Source: an uncultured Gammaproteobacteria bacterium (GTDB lineage Bacteria > Pseudomonadota > Gammaproteobacteria > Pseudomonadales > Pseudohongiellaceae). Taken from it: 64,000 nucleotides of DNA. Positions 50,849 through 60,534 of the stretch are shown here, one piece after another. The notes beneath the pieces were generated by a model. It searched no databases, had not been told where the DNA came from, and saw only the letters and a list, made by a program, of their open reading frames with translations. The position numbers were made by a program, and so were the translations under genes. The stretch covers positions 1 through 64,000 of the forward strand of contig CALEJT010000005.1 of NCBI GenBank assembly GCA_937898685.1. Reading direction: 5' to 3'. Within the stretch, counting starts at the first letter, position 1; each line of letters opens with the position of its first letter.

Positions 50849-51285
50849 GGTGCTACCCGTTTGAGGAAGTCGGGCTGGCAGAGCCTAGCAACAAAGTCCC
50901 AGGCAGTCATCAAGAGCTCTGTAGCCAGAGTGTTCAAGAATGTAAATTCAGCGCACCCGATTGTGCAAAATTCACGCAAGATATTGAAATTCAATGTGAA
51001 TTAATCGTGGAACAGGCCCCCTGAGGTTTACTTCGAACCCCTCGACCCTATACTGAGTCCAAGCAAAAAAATAAGCCCAGGCCAGCGCCAGCGTTCCACA
51101 GAAGAATGCGGGTTGGCATCCAGCCAGGGCAGTTCTTCCGTCCTAGCTGGCGGGTCAAACCAAACAAATGCTCGATGGTGAAGGTAGGCGGCGCAGCGCG
51201 CGGCCTGGGGGACCCAGCCAAAGAGGGTCCTCCGAATACCGGCGCTCACCCAGCCAGGCGAATTTGGATTTGGAGGATGAACTGC
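50849..51285. other. Divergent control region with a structured leader
   Basis: The 437-base gap contains no gene. A candidate promoter for the rightward operon is annotated separately. Between it and the next gene lie CCAGCCAGGGC...TCCTAGCTGG (51120-51150, imperfect hairpin) and GGGGGACCC-AGCCAAAGA-GGGTCCTCC (51207-51233, 9-bp stem with one G-T pair). A 220-base structured leader is therefore likely. I do not recognise a known riboswitch class. Confidence 0.5.
51027..51054 (+). promoter_or_regulatory. Candidate promoter of the DUF1592-DUF1552-ankyrin operon
   Basis: TTTACT (51027-51032) and TATACT (51049-51054) are separated by 16 bases. Transcription from about 51061 would give an untranslated leader of about 220 bases before the gene starting at 51286. 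Confidence 0.45.
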
Positions 51286-53739
51286 ATGTATTTCACCAAG
51301 AAACTCCTACCCTTCGTAGCAGGTGCTCTGGCGCTGAGCATCAGTCGCATCGTGCTGGCTGCCGGCGTCGACGCAAACCTGTTCGACCAATACTGCACCA
51401 AGTGCCACAACTATGAGGACTTCGCCGGTGGCATCACGCTCGAGGGCGTGACGCTGGACAACATCCACGAGGATGCCGAAGTTGCCGAGAAGGTCATCCG
51501 TCGTTTGCGTGCGGGCATGATGCCGCCGGTGGGCGAGCCGCGTCCCGACAACGCCACGATGCAGTCCTTCGCGCAGGCTCTCGAAGATCAGGTCGACAGG
51601 CATGCCTCGCTCAACCCGGGCCGTCCCGGACTGCATCGCATGAACCGCACCGAATATGGCAATGCGATCCGCGATCTTCTCAACGTCAACATCAATCCTG
51701 CCGATTTCTTCCCGGCGGACGACTCGAGCCGTGGTTTCGACAACCAGGCCGGTACGCTGGGGCTGTCGCCTGCGTTGTTGGAAGCCTATCTGACGGCCGC
51801 GGCGAAGATCAGCCAGCTCGCGCTCGGCACCACCACGGCACCTTCGCAGAAGCTCTACCGTGCCGCCGAGGACGAAAACCAGAACTTCCGCATCGAAGGT
51901 CTGCCCTTCGGCACGCGCGGCGGCATCAAATTCATGCACAACTTCCCGGCCGACGGCGAATACACGTTCAAGACCTTCGCCATCACACTCGGCAACATGG
52001 GCAACGATCGTCCCTTCGGTGAAGTGCGCGGTGAGAAACTGCAGGTGCTCGTCGATGGCCAGCTGGTGAAGGTCTTCGATTGGGACAAGGAACTCGGTGT
52101 CGATCGCAGCTTCTTCGAACAGCGCGACGACGATGAAGTGGTTGGCGAAAACCTGCCGACACTCGACGTCACTCTGCCGATGACCGCAGGTGAACACGAA
52201 ATCGCGGTGACCTTCGTGGCCACCAACTTCGCGCCCGGTCTCGACATGAACAACGACTTCGAGCGCAGCACCATCGAAACCGGTGGTCTGCCGGGCTTCA
52301 CCTTCTATCCCCATGTCGGTGCGGTGCGCGTCGATGGCCCGCATCATGTGGCAGGCCCCGGCAACTCGCCGAGTCGCCAGAGCATCATGGTGTGTACGCC
52401 GCAGAGTGAGGCTGAAGAGGCCGACTGCGCCCGCACGATCCTGAGCCGCCTGGCCGATCTCGCCTATCGCGGTTTCAGCACCGACGAAGACGTCGACACC
52501 TTGATGGCCTTCTATGAGGAAGGCCGTAAGAACGGCAGCTTCGATGCAGGCATAGAGATGGCGCTGCAGCGTGTGCTGACGTCGCCCAAGTTCATCTATC
52601 GCATCGAGAAGGAACCGGAAGACGTTGCGCCCGGTGAGACCTATCGCATCAGCGATCTCGATCTGGCGTCGCGCCTGTCCTTCTTCCTGTGGAGCAGCAT
52701 CCCCGATCAGGAACTGCTCGACCTCGCCAAGGCTGGTCGCCTCAGCGACGACGAAGTGCTCGATCAGCAGATCAGCCGCATGCTGGAAGATCCGCGTTCG
52801 AGTGCGATGACGGCGAACTTCGCCGGGCAGTGGCTGGCGCTGCGCAATCTCGAAGCGCACGTACCGGTGGTGGATCAGTTCCCGGACTTCGACAACCGTC
52901 TGCGTGAAGCCTTCCGCAGGGAAACGGAGCTGTTGTTCGACAGCCTGATCCGTGAAAACCGTCCGGTGACGGAGCTGCTCACTGCGGACTACACCTTCGT
53001 CAACGAACGTCTCGCGCTGCACTACGGCATCCCGGGCATCAAGGGCGAACGTTTCCGTCGTGTCGAACTGACCGACGATCTTGCGCTGCGCCGCGGCATT
53101 CTCGGCAAGGGCAGCATGTTGACGGTGGCCTCGCAGCCGGGCCGCACCTCGCCCGTGATGCGTGGTTACTGGACGCTGGCGAACCTGATCGGTGTCGAGC
53201 CGCCGCCTCCGCCGCCGAACGTGCCTGCGCTCGAAGCGAAAACCGGCGATGCCGCAGGTAACGGTCGCGTGCCTTCGCTGCGCGAGCAGATGGAAGCGCA
53301 TCGCACGAACCCGGCGTGTCAGGGCTGTCACCGCCTGATGGACCCGATCGGTTTCGCACTCGAGAGCTTCGATGCCGTTGGTCGTTATCGCACCACCGAC
53401 GGTGGCAACCCGATCGATCCGAGTGGTGTGCTCTATGACGGCACCGAAGTGAAATCGGCGGCGGATCTGCCGGACTTCCTGCTGCAGCACGAGGACAGCT
53501 TCCTGCGCAACGCCACGCAGCGAATGATGACCTACGCACTCGGCCGCGGCATGGAGTACGAAGACATGCCGATGGTGCGCAAGGTGCAGCGTGAAGCTGC
53601 CAAAGACGGTTTCCGCTTCCACGCGCTGGTGCGCGCGGTGGTGAAAAGCGATGCCTTCATGTTCAACGAAAAAGTGGGTGAGGGGGCGGAGGTTGCCGAC
53701 AACGCTCGCGATGCCGCCACCTTTGTCAAAGTGGAGTGA
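51286..53739 (+). CDS. DUF1592/DUF1588/DUF1585-type secreted cytochrome-like protein
   Basis: Large periplasmic or surface protein of the planctomycete-type cytochrome/DUF1587-DUF1592 family; enzyme activity unknown. The start at ATG 51286 is preferred because GGAGG lies 9 bases upstream (ATG 51277 abuts it). The 817-residue product has a signal peptide (LLPFVAGALALSISRIVLAAG). A haem motif CTKCH is at about residues 37-41 and a second CXXCH (CQGCH) at about 678-682. Typical family blocks are MNRTEYGNAIRDLL, DLASRLSFFLWSSIPD, LFDSLIRENRPVTELLTADYTFVNERLA and DPIGFALESFDA. The next gene (DUF1552) is its constant partner in other genomes. Confidence 0.9.
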   Translation: MYFTKKLLPFVAGALALSISRIVLAAGVDANLFDQYCTKCHNYEDFAGGITLEGVTLDNIHEDAEVAEKVIRRLRAGMMPPVGEPRPDNATMQSFAQALEDQVDRHASLNPGRPGLHRMNRTEYGNAIRDLLNVNINPADFFPADDSSRGFDNQAGTLGLSPALLEAYLTAAAKISQLALGTTTAPSQKLYRAAEDENQNFRIEGLPFGTRGGIKFMHNFPADGEYTFKTFAITLGNMGNDRPFGEVRGEKLQVLVDGQLVKVFDWDKELGVDRSFFEQRDDDEVVGENLPTLDVTLPMTAGEHEIAVTFVATNFAPGLDMNNDFERSTIETGGLPGFTFYPHVGAVRVDGPHHVAGPGNSPSRQSIMVCTPQSEAEEADCARTILSRLADLAYRGFSTDEDVDTLMAFYEEGRKNGSFDAGIEMALQRVLTSPKFIYRIEKEPEDVAPGETYRISDLDLASRLSFFLWSSIPDQELLDLAKAGRLSDDEVLDQQISRMLEDPRSSAMTANFAGQWLALRNLEAHVPVVDQFPDFDNRLREAFRRETELLFDSLIRENRPVTELLTADYTFVNERLALHYGIPGIKGERFRRVELTDDLALRRGILGKGSMLTVASQPGRTSPVMRGYWTLANLIGVEPPPPPPNVPALEAKTGDAAGNGRVPSLREQMEAHRTNPACQGCHRLMDPIGFALESFDAVGRYRTTDGGNPIDPSGVLYDGTEVKSAADLPDFLLQHEDSFLRNATQRMMTYALGRGMEYEDMPMVRKVQREAAKDGFRFHALVRAVVKSDAFMFNEKVGEGAEVADNARDAATFVKVE

Positions 53740-53753
53740 GGAGGTAACAGGCC

Positions 53754-55094
53754 ATGTTCGTAACCAAGAAAGCGCTTCCCAGAAGAACCTTTTTGCGTGG
53801 TGCGGGGACCCTGCTGGCCTTGCCTCTGCTCGAGTCCATGATCCCCGCCTTCAGCACCTTCGCGAAGGCGCAGGAACTCAAACCCGTGCGCTTTGCCGGA
53901 ATCTTCATTCCGCATGGTGCGGCCCCTGGCTACTGGGAAGCCAAGGGAGAAACCGGCTTCGACTATCCCTTCATTTGGAAACCGCTGGAGCATCTGCGCA
54001 AGCACGTGATCCTGACGAGCGGCATGTGGGCTTCGTCGTCGGAGAACCCGCCCGGCGTGACCGGTGCCGACCATTTCGTTGCGGCGGCCTTCCTTGCCGG
54101 TGTGAAACCCAAGAAGACCACGGGCGCCGATGTCGAAGTGGGCACCACGCTCGACCAGATGCTGGCGCAGCACATTGGGCAGGACAACCTGCTGCCTTCG
54201 TTGCAGTTGGCGGTGGAAGACCCCGGCTCCAACTCCACCAACTGTGGTGAAGGTTATAGCTGTGTCTATACCAACACGATTTCGTGGGCGACGCCGACAC
54301 GACCGCTGCCGATGGAGATCAACCCGCAGGTGGTGTTCGAAAGAATGTTCGGCTCGGGCGGCAGCGCCGAAGAGCGCGCTCTGCGCCGCATGCAGCAGCG
54401 CAGCATTCTCGACTCGATCACCGACGAACTCGGCAAGCTGCGCCGCGAAGTGGCGGCGCCCGACCGCGTGCGTCTCGAACAGTATTTCGAAGACGTGCGT
54501 GAAATCGAACGTCGTCTCGAAATCGCGATGAACAAATCGTCTGCGGTGCCGAGCATGGACGTGCCCTTCGGTGTGCCGGAATCCTTCGACGAGCACGTGA
54601 AGTTGCAGCTCGATCTGCTGGCGCTGGCCTTCCAGGCCGACATCACGCGTGTGGGCACCTTGCTGATGGCGCGCGATTTGACCGGTCGTGTCTATCCGAA
54701 CTCGGGCACCGACATCAGCTTCCACGGTGGTTCGCATCACGCTGAGGATCCCGGCCGCATCGCGCAGTACGCCATCCTGAACCGCTATCACGCCAGTATG
54801 GTGGCCTATTTCGCCGACAAGCTCGCTTCGATTCAGGAAGGCGATGGCACGCTGCTCGACAACTCGCTGACGCTGTACGGCTCCAACATGGGTAACTCGA
54901 ACCAGCACCTGCATTACGACGTGCCGATGGTGTTGATCGGTGGTGCGGGCGGCAAGCTGAAGGGCGATCGTCACCTCGCCTTCAAGAGCAAGACGGTGCC
55001 GACCAGCAACATGTTGTTGAGCATCCTCGATCTCTACGGCATCGAAGCCGAGAGTTTCGGCGATTCGACGGGACGTCTGCCGGGCCTCGTGTGA
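53754..55094 (+). CDS. DUF1552 family Tat-exported protein
   Basis: The 446-residue product starts with a Tat-type signal (LPRRTFLRGAGTLLALPLLES, about residues 8-28) and continues RFAGIFIPHGAAPGYWEAKG, the conserved DUF1552 opening. Other features are GTDISFHGGSHHAEDPGRIAQ, and NSLTLYGSNMGNSNQHLHYDVPMVLIGGAGG near the C-terminus, with His/Asp/Asn positions like the metal site of the phosphatase/sulfatase superfamily. Biochemical role unknown. It follows the DUF1592 gene by 14 bases with GAGGAGG as ribosome-binding site. Confidence 0.92.
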   Translation: MFVTKKALPRRTFLRGAGTLLALPLLESMIPAFSTFAKAQELKPVRFAGIFIPHGAAPGYWEAKGETGFDYPFIWKPLEHLRKHVILTSGMWASSSENPPGVTGADHFVAAAFLAGVKPKKTTGADVEVGTTLDQMLAQHIGQDNLLPSLQLAVEDPGSNSTNCGEGYSCVYTNTISWATPTRPLPMEINPQVVFERMFGSGGSAEERALRRMQQRSILDSITDELGKLRREVAAPDRVRLEQYFEDVREIERRLEIAMNKSSAVPSMDVPFGVPESFDEHVKLQLDLLALAFQADITRVGTLLMARDLTGRVYPNSGTDISFHGGSHHAEDPGRIAQYAILNRYHASMVAYFADKLASIQEGDGTLLDNSLTLYGSNMGNSNQHLHYDVPMVLIGGAGGKLKGDRHLAFKSKTVPTSNMLLSILDLYGIEAESFGDSTGRLPGLV

Positions 55095-55121
55095 GTCCAG
55101 TGCACGTCGGGAGGAAAGACG

Positions 55122-56888
55122 ATGAAACTGAAAAGCCTTCTGATAGCCGTCAGTCTCTGTGGCAGTTTGAGTGTGCTGCAGCCGGCCTGGGCTGCCAGTG
55201 AACTCCTGAGCGCCATCCGCGCCGACAAGGTCGATGTGGTACGCAGTTTGGTGGAAGCAAACAGGGTCGACGTCAACGCCTTCGAAAACGATGGCACGAC
55301 GCCGCTGCAGTGGGCGATCTATCACGAAAATCCGGAGATCGTGGAGCTGTTGATCTCTGCTGGCGCCGACGTCGAAGCCACCAATCGTGAAGGTGTCACG
55401 CCTTTGGCTCTGGCCGCGCAGACCGGCAATCCGGAGCTCGTCGAGCTCTTGTTGGACGCAGGTGCCAACGTCAACAACACGATGGCCAACGGTGAAACAC
55501 CGCTGATGATGGCGGCGCGCACCGGCAACATCGACACGATCCAACTGATCCTCGACCACGGTGCCGACATCGATGCCACCGAAAAGCTGCGCGGCACCAC
55601 GGCACTGATGTGGGCAGCCGCCAACAGAAATGCCGCGGCGGTGAAGTTGCTGATCGAAAACGGCGCTTCCTTGAGCGCGCGTTCCGCCGCAACGAACGAA
55701 GGTCGCCATACGCCCTATCTGGCACCGACCGCGCGCACCCGTATCCGCGAGTTCTACGAAGCCACGAGCCCCGGCAACCCGGTCGACAAACCGGAAGAGT
55801 TGCGTGGTGAAGGTGAGGCATCGATCGAGCTCACGCGTCAGGAGTTGATCGCGCGCCTGCCGAAGGTGTTGCTTGAAGACTTCATGCGCGATGAACGTCA
55901 GCGTGCAGAGCAGCAGGTACAGCCGCAGCCGCAGAAGATGAAACGCGGCGGCATGACCGCGCTGCATTTCGCCGTGCGCGAAGGTGATCTCGAATCGGTG
56001 AAAGCGCTGGTGGAAGCCGGTGCCGACGTGAACCAGGTGAGTGAATACGGTTGGACGCCGCTGCTCACTGCCACGCAGAACCGCTACTACCAGATCGGCG
56101 CCTATCTTCTCGAACATGGCGCCGATCCCAACATCGCCAACGAAGGTGGTTGGAACCCGCTCTACATCGCCACCGACAACCGCAACATCGAAGGTGGTGA
56201 CTATCCGACGCGCAAGCCCGACATGGATCATCTGGAGTTCATCAAACTCCTCTTGGCCAAGGGCGCGGATCCCAACCTGCGCATGAAGTCGAGCACGGAA
56301 ACACGCACGATCTTCACGCATCAGTGGTTGCGCGAAGAGGGGGCCACGCCCTTCCTGCGCGCCGCCCAGTCGAGCGACCTGGAGCTGATGCAACTACTGC
56401 TCGACCATGGCGCCGACCCCAACATCAACACCTTGGTCGGGGTCACGCCGCTGATGGTGGCTGCGGGCATCGGCTGGGTCGAAGGAGTGACCTTCGAATG
56501 GTCGGAAGAAGCCAACAAGGAAGCCATCCGCTGGCTGATCGAGCTCGGCAACGATGTGAACGCGCAGGACACCGAGGACTATCGCACCGCACTGATGGGT
56601 GCCGCGCACAAAGGCCGCAACTACGCCGTGCAGATGTTGGTGGATGCGGGCGCGGATCTCTCACTGCGCGACATCGGCAGCCGCGATTCACTCAACAAAC
56701 TGGCCGGCGTAACCTGGCAGGCGATCGACTATGCCGATGGTCTGGTGCGTGTAGGCGTGCAGTCGGCCGAAGCGCATCCCGAAACCGCTGCGCTCATCCG
56801 CAAGCTGATGTTGGAACGTGGACTGGAAGTGCCGCCGGAAGGGCGCACGCTGGATTCGATCTGCGTGGTCGACATCTGCAAGGGATGA
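55122..56888 (+). CDS. Secreted ankyrin-repeat protein
   Basis: The 588-residue product has a signal peptide (LLIAVSLCGSLSVLQPAWAA). At least eight ankyrin repeats follow in two blocks (about 28-190 and 275-560). Examples are DGTTPLQWAIYHENPEIVELLISAGADVE and REGVTPLALAAQTGNPELVELLLDAGANVN; in the second block, GGMTALHFAVREGDLESVKALVEAGADV. A Pro/Gln linker lies between the blocks (RTRIREFYEAT...VQPQPQKMKRG). A periplasmic protein-binding scaffold is likely. It completes the DUF1592-DUF1552-ankyrin operon (27-base gap) and is followed by a terminator. Confidence 0.92.
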   Translation: MKLKSLLIAVSLCGSLSVLQPAWAASELLSAIRADKVDVVRSLVEANRVDVNAFENDGTTPLQWAIYHENPEIVELLISAGADVEATNREGVTPLALAAQTGNPELVELLLDAGANVNNTMANGETPLMMAARTGNIDTIQLILDHGADIDATEKLRGTTALMWAAANRNAAAVKLLIENGASLSARSAATNEGRHTPYLAPTARTRIREFYEATSPGNPVDKPEELRGEGEASIELTRQELIARLPKVLLEDFMRDERQRAEQQVQPQPQKMKRGGMTALHFAVREGDLESVKALVEAGADVNQVSEYGWTPLLTATQNRYYQIGAYLLEHGADPNIANEGGWNPLYIATDNRNIEGGDYPTRKPDMDHLEFIKLLLAKGADPNLRMKSSTETRTIFTHQWLREEGATPFLRAAQSSDLELMQLLLDHGADPNINTLVGVTPLMVAAGIGWVEGVTFEWSEEANKEAIRWLIELGNDVNAQDTEDYRTALMGAAHKGRNYAVQMLVDAGADLSLRDIGSRDSLNKLAGVTWQAIDYADGLVRVGVQSAEAHPETAALIRKLMLERGLEVPPEGRTLDSICVVDICKG

Positions 56889-56940
56889 TTGACACCTCCA
56901 CCTGCGGAATCCGACCATCGGATCTCCCGCGGCACGAGAA

Positions 56941-56964
56941 AGGCAGGGGAAACCCTGCCTTTTT
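56941..56964 (+). terminator. Rho-independent terminator after the ankyrin gene
   Basis: AGGCAGGG-GAAA-CCCTGCCT forms a perfect 8-bp stem with a GAAA loop and TTTTT tail, 52 bases past the ankyrin gene stop and 43 before the next start. Confidence 0.92.
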
Positions 56965-57007
56965 CGTTGAGCCCACAAGTATCGATCCGACGCAGGAGAT
57001 CCCCTAC

Positions 57008-59785
57008 ATGGTGCGGCGCCACTATTTCCCCTTGCTGTTGCTCCCGAGCCTCTTCGTCTCGCCGTGGCTCGCGGCGCAGTCGCCGGAAAGTCTGGCGATG
57101 ATGGAAAAGCTCGCTCAGTTTCGCTTCGAGGAGCTCGGCAATCCACAGATCAAGAGCGATGCCGTGCCGCCAGTGTTGAGCAGCGCCGAGCGTCCGCACC
57201 GCATGCTGATCATCCCGGTGCAGTATGCCAACCGTGCCTTCGATCGCTTTGCCGATGAACCCGATGCCGCCGAACGCAACCGTGCCTATCTGCAGGAACT
57301 GCTCTTTTCCGAGGATCTGGAGAACCCGCGTGAGAAAACGCTGACGCATTACTACTGGCATCAGAGCAAGGGCCAGTATGTCGTGACGGGCACGGTGCTG
57401 CGTCCCGTCACCGTGGCGCAGCCGAGCGATTACTACGGCGTGCCCATCCAGAACTCCGATGGTGCCTGGCGCAACGATGCCCGTGCGGAAGCGCTGGTAG
57501 AGGACGCGCTCGCTGCTGCAGTGGCCGCCAATCCCGATTTCCGCTGGGAAGACTTCGACGTGTGGGATCCGCTCGACTACGACGGCGATGGTGTCTACGA
57601 CGAAGCCGATGGTTACATCGATCACTTCGTGTTGGTGTTCGCCGGCAAGGGGCAAAGCTCCTGTCAGGGGCTCTTCAACCTCAGCGAAAAATTCATCGCC
57701 GACGCGCCGGCGAATCTCTACGACACGCTCACCCCGCAGGAACAGGAATGTGTGCAGCGCATCTGGCCGCATCGCTTCTCCCTGACCAAGAACAATGGCC
57801 GTGGCCCCGTCGTCGAAGGCTTCGAGAACAAACGCGGCGGTGTGCCGCTCAAGGAAGGGTTGTGGGTGTACGACTACAACATGCAGTCGGAATACACGGC
57901 AGTCAGCACCTTCGTGCATGAGTTCGGTCATTCCATCGGCCTACCCGACATCTATGCGTCGCAGTCGAACAACTCCACCGCCTCGTGGGAGGCGATGAGT
58001 TCCACGGCGAGTCCCAACGCGCAGGAGCTCAGCACCTGGTCGCGTTTGATGCTCGGTTGGAGCAAGCCCTGTGTAATTCGCCCGCCCGCGGCGGGCGGAC
58101 GTCGAGTGCAGTCGGTCTATCTGAAAACCATGAGCGATTGGACGCCGGGTGCGAATGCAGTTGCAGAGGAAGCCTGCGATGCGGCGATGGTGATCCTGCC
58201 GCCGAAGGTGCGCGAGTTGCGCATGGGACCGCTGGCGGACAACAACGGCAAACAAGCGGCCTACACGGGGCAGGGCAATGATTTGAATCACTATCTCTCG
58301 CGCCGCTTCGATTTTCGTGGCGTGCCCGCGAACACGCCGCTCACCTTGGAGTTGGATACCTGGTTCCGCATCGAAGCAGACTGGGACTATCTCTATGTCG
58401 AAGCCTCCACCGATGGCGTGAACTACACCCGCCTGATGCCAACCGACAAGAGCGAGCCCACGGACACCAACAGCGTCATGCCTTCCAAGCGTGGTCATGA
58501 CGGCATGGGCACGATTCCGGGCTTTACGGGTCGCAGTGGCGACTTCGATGGCGATGGTCGTGTCGAAACCGCGGCAGGTTGTGATCCCACGCGTGCGCGC
58601 GGCTTGGCCGAAGATCGCATCGGTCGCGACAGCGTCGACCCCTGCGAATTGCCGCAGTGGGTGCATGCCACTTTCGATCTGAATGCCTATCGTGGTCAGG
58701 AAGTGGAGCTGCGTTTCCACTACTACGCCGACATGGCGGCGGTGGAAGATGGTGCACTGATCGACAACGTGCGTATCGCTGCGCTGGATTTCTGCGATGA
58801 TTTCGAGGCCGAGTCCTTCCGCGGTTGGAAGGTCGAAGGTTTCTCACTGAGCGGCGGCAGCCACGACATTCTGGTGCCGCACTTCTATCTGCTCGAATTT
58901 CGCGACCCGCATCGCGATTACACGCATACCTACAACTACGACAAGGCGCTGTCCGAGCCTGGCTTCACCTTCTTCCGCAACGCCGAAACCGGCGAGATGG
59001 AAGCGGTGGACTTCCGCTATCGCAGCGGCGTGTTGCTCTGGTACTACAACGGTTCCTATCTCTGGAGTCAGAACGAGCCGGCGCAATTCGGTCCGGGCAA
59101 CGGCTTCCTGCTCCTGGTCGATCCGAATCCGCAAGAATACCTGCTGCCGGCCGTGCCGCAGGACAAGTACAAGGACGACGAAGGCTGGCGCTACTACGAA
59201 TTCGATGCGGAGGATCAGCCGCTCCTGCGCAATGCCTTCCTCGATGTGATGTGCTTCCAGCGCCGTCCGGCCTATTACCCGGTGGAGCTGAGCGAAGAAG
59301 AACGCGGTCGTTGTGGTGGTGTGGACATCCCAGCCGGCGAAGCCCTGCAGTTCGACGGTCGTCAGTTGCTGTACAGCTACACCCTGAACAACGAGATTCT
59401 GCCGGGCGCGGAGCGTGAGCGCTTCAAGTCGATGGGCTCATTGTTCGACTATCGCGTCAATCGCGACGGCACCCTCAGCTATCGCCTCTACGATCGTTTG
59501 CTGCGCAACAACCACTCCGCCGACGCTGCCTTCGCGCTCGAAGACTTCAATGACGGCCTGCGTTACTACGGCATCGAAGGTGGCACCCTGGTGCCGCGCC
59601 GTTCCGTGCCGCATCCGACCATCAGCCGCTTTAGCGATGCCGATCCCTCGCGCTATCTCAATCCGCATCTACCTTTTGGGTCGGCAGCGATTCCGAGCGA
59701 GGGTCTGAACTTCGAGCTGGCCGAGCCGGGCCCACAGGCACCGGAGAGCGCGCGCGTGAAGGTCTATTTCAGCTGGGATCGTTAA
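57008..59785 (+). CDS. M6-family secreted metalloprotease
   Basis: Exported zinc protease related to immune inhibitor A. The start at ATG 57008 (GCAGGAG upstream) gives 925 residues with a signal peptide (FPLLLLPSLFVSPWLAAQ). The zinc site HEFGHSIGLPD starts at residue 304, the M6 signature. The pro-region and catalytic domain (about 60-420) precede beta-rich C-terminal domains with VELRFHYYADMAAVEDGALIDNVRI. An Asp-rich loop DPLDYDGDGVYDEADGYID probably binds calcium. The open frame extends far upstream only because of base composition. Its stop overlaps the convergent P460 gene by four bases. Confidence 0.9.
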   Translation: MVRRHYFPLLLLPSLFVSPWLAAQSPESLAMMEKLAQFRFEELGNPQIKSDAVPPVLSSAERPHRMLIIPVQYANRAFDRFADEPDAAERNRAYLQELLFSEDLENPREKTLTHYYWHQSKGQYVVTGTVLRPVTVAQPSDYYGVPIQNSDGAWRNDARAEALVEDALAAAVAANPDFRWEDFDVWDPLDYDGDGVYDEADGYIDHFVLVFAGKGQSSCQGLFNLSEKFIADAPANLYDTLTPQEQECVQRIWPHRFSLTKNNGRGPVVEGFENKRGGVPLKEGLWVYDYNMQSEYTAVSTFVHEFGHSIGLPDIYASQSNNSTASWEAMSSTASPNAQELSTWSRLMLGWSKPCVIRPPAAGGRRVQSVYLKTMSDWTPGANAVAEEACDAAMVILPPKVRELRMGPLADNNGKQAAYTGQGNDLNHYLSRRFDFRGVPANTPLTLELDTWFRIEADWDYLYVEASTDGVNYTRLMPTDKSEPTDTNSVMPSKRGHDGMGTIPGFTGRSGDFDGDGRVETAAGCDPTRARGLAEDRIGRDSVDPCELPQWVHATFDLNAYRGQEVELRFHYYADMAAVEDGALIDNVRIAALDFCDDFEAESFRGWKVEGFSLSGGSHDILVPHFYLLEFRDPHRDYTHTYNYDKALSEPGFTFFRNAETGEMEAVDFRYRSGVLLWYYNGSYLWSQNEPAQFGPGNGFLLLVDPNPQEYLLPAVPQDKYKDDEGWRYYEFDAEDQPLLRNAFLDVMCFQRRPAYYPVELSEEERGRCGGVDIPAGEALQFDGRQLLYSYTLNNEILPGAERERFKSMGSLFDYRVNRDGTLSYRLYDRLLRNNHSADAAFALEDFNDGLRYYGIEGGTLVPRRSVPHPTISRFSDADPSRYLNPHLPFGSAAIPSEGLNFELAEPGPQAPESARVKVYFSWDR

Positions 59786-60354
59786 TCCGCGAGCAGGGTT
59801 GGATAGAACTGCGTGAAGGTGCCGTCCAACGCACCTTCGGCTTCGTGGCAGGATGTGCAGGGGCTGCCATCGGGAATCTTCGCGGCTTCCATCACTTCTT
59901 TGCCCTGGAACTGGAAAAAGGCGCGGCCTTCGGCGAAGCGAGCCTTGTCGATCACGTGGATCTCGCGCAGTCGCATCTCGCCCTGTACGAAGCCTTGCAG
60001 CTGCGGTTGTGATTTCGCCTCGCTGTCATAGAAGGTGAGCAGGAACATCGTGCCGTCGGCATAGCTGCCGTGCTCGCGGAAATGGGCATAGGCGGAGGGC
60101 TCCATCTGCACCACGCCGATGTCGCCGGGCTGCGCTGGATCGAAGGGTTCTTCGCTGTATTGCCCGCCGAGCACCGAACCCACGTGGATCCACGCAACCG
60201 TGTCGGTGGGGTAGAGCAGTTGGCCCGAAGCATCGTAGCGCGCCACGTCGAGCGCCTGTCCCAGCGCGATCGAGCTGGTGAACAAGGCGCTGCACAGCAC
60301 TATGGAAGGAATGTTCTGAATCTTCACGGGGTTCTCCTCCTTGGGGAGCTTCAT
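59782..60354 (-). CDS. Cytochrome P460-family protein
   Basis: Periplasmic monohaem protein of the P460/cytochrome c' beta type. The 190-residue product has a signal peptide (VLCSALFTSSIALGQA), the beta-rich body with the family-like YADGTMFLLTFYD, and the haem-binding CTSCH near the C-terminus. It ends DGTFTQFYPTLLAD, typical of this family. Whether the lysine cross-link of true P460 exists cannot be judged. GGAGGAG lies upstream of ATG 60354. It overlaps the M6 protease gene tail-to-tail by four bases. Confidence 0.85.
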   Translation of the reverse strand: MKLPKEENPVKIQNIPSIVLCSALFTSSIALGQALDVARYDASGQLLYPTDTVAWIHVGSVLGGQYSEEPFDPAQPGDIGVVQMEPSAYAHFREHGSYADGTMFLLTFYDSEAKSQPQLQGFVQGEMRLREIHVIDKARFAEGRAFFQFQGKEVMEAAKIPDGSPCTSCHEAEGALDGTFTQFYPTLLAD

Positions 60355-60534
60355 GCTAGAAAGAAGGTCGTGAGCCTGTCATCCGCTATTCTGCGAAGGG
60401 CTTCCACGCCGCGGTAAAGTGCGAAAAATCAAGCCTCGAAGCGGCCCGAAGCCGGAAATTCCCGCAAAATATTTCTTCCACAGTGTGAGGGGGGCCATTT
60501 TCTGGCCCGGTACGGAACTGTAGACTACGCGCCC

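Noticed and set aside
51061..51285. c-di-GMP or other known riboswitch in the DUF1592 leader
   Set aside because: I compared the strand pattern with GEMM-type and cobalamin consensus from memory and could not match the conserved core (for example ACGCACAGGGCAAACC).
53532..56393. 953-codon antisense frame across the DUF1552 and ankyrin genes
   Set aside because: It covers parts of three genuine genes in the opposite strand and lacks any domain, start context or signal.
56324..57007. Upstream extension of the M6 protease frame
   Set aside because: It overlaps the end of the ankyrin gene in another frame and a terminator. The signal peptide and ribosome-binding site mark ATG 57008 as the start.
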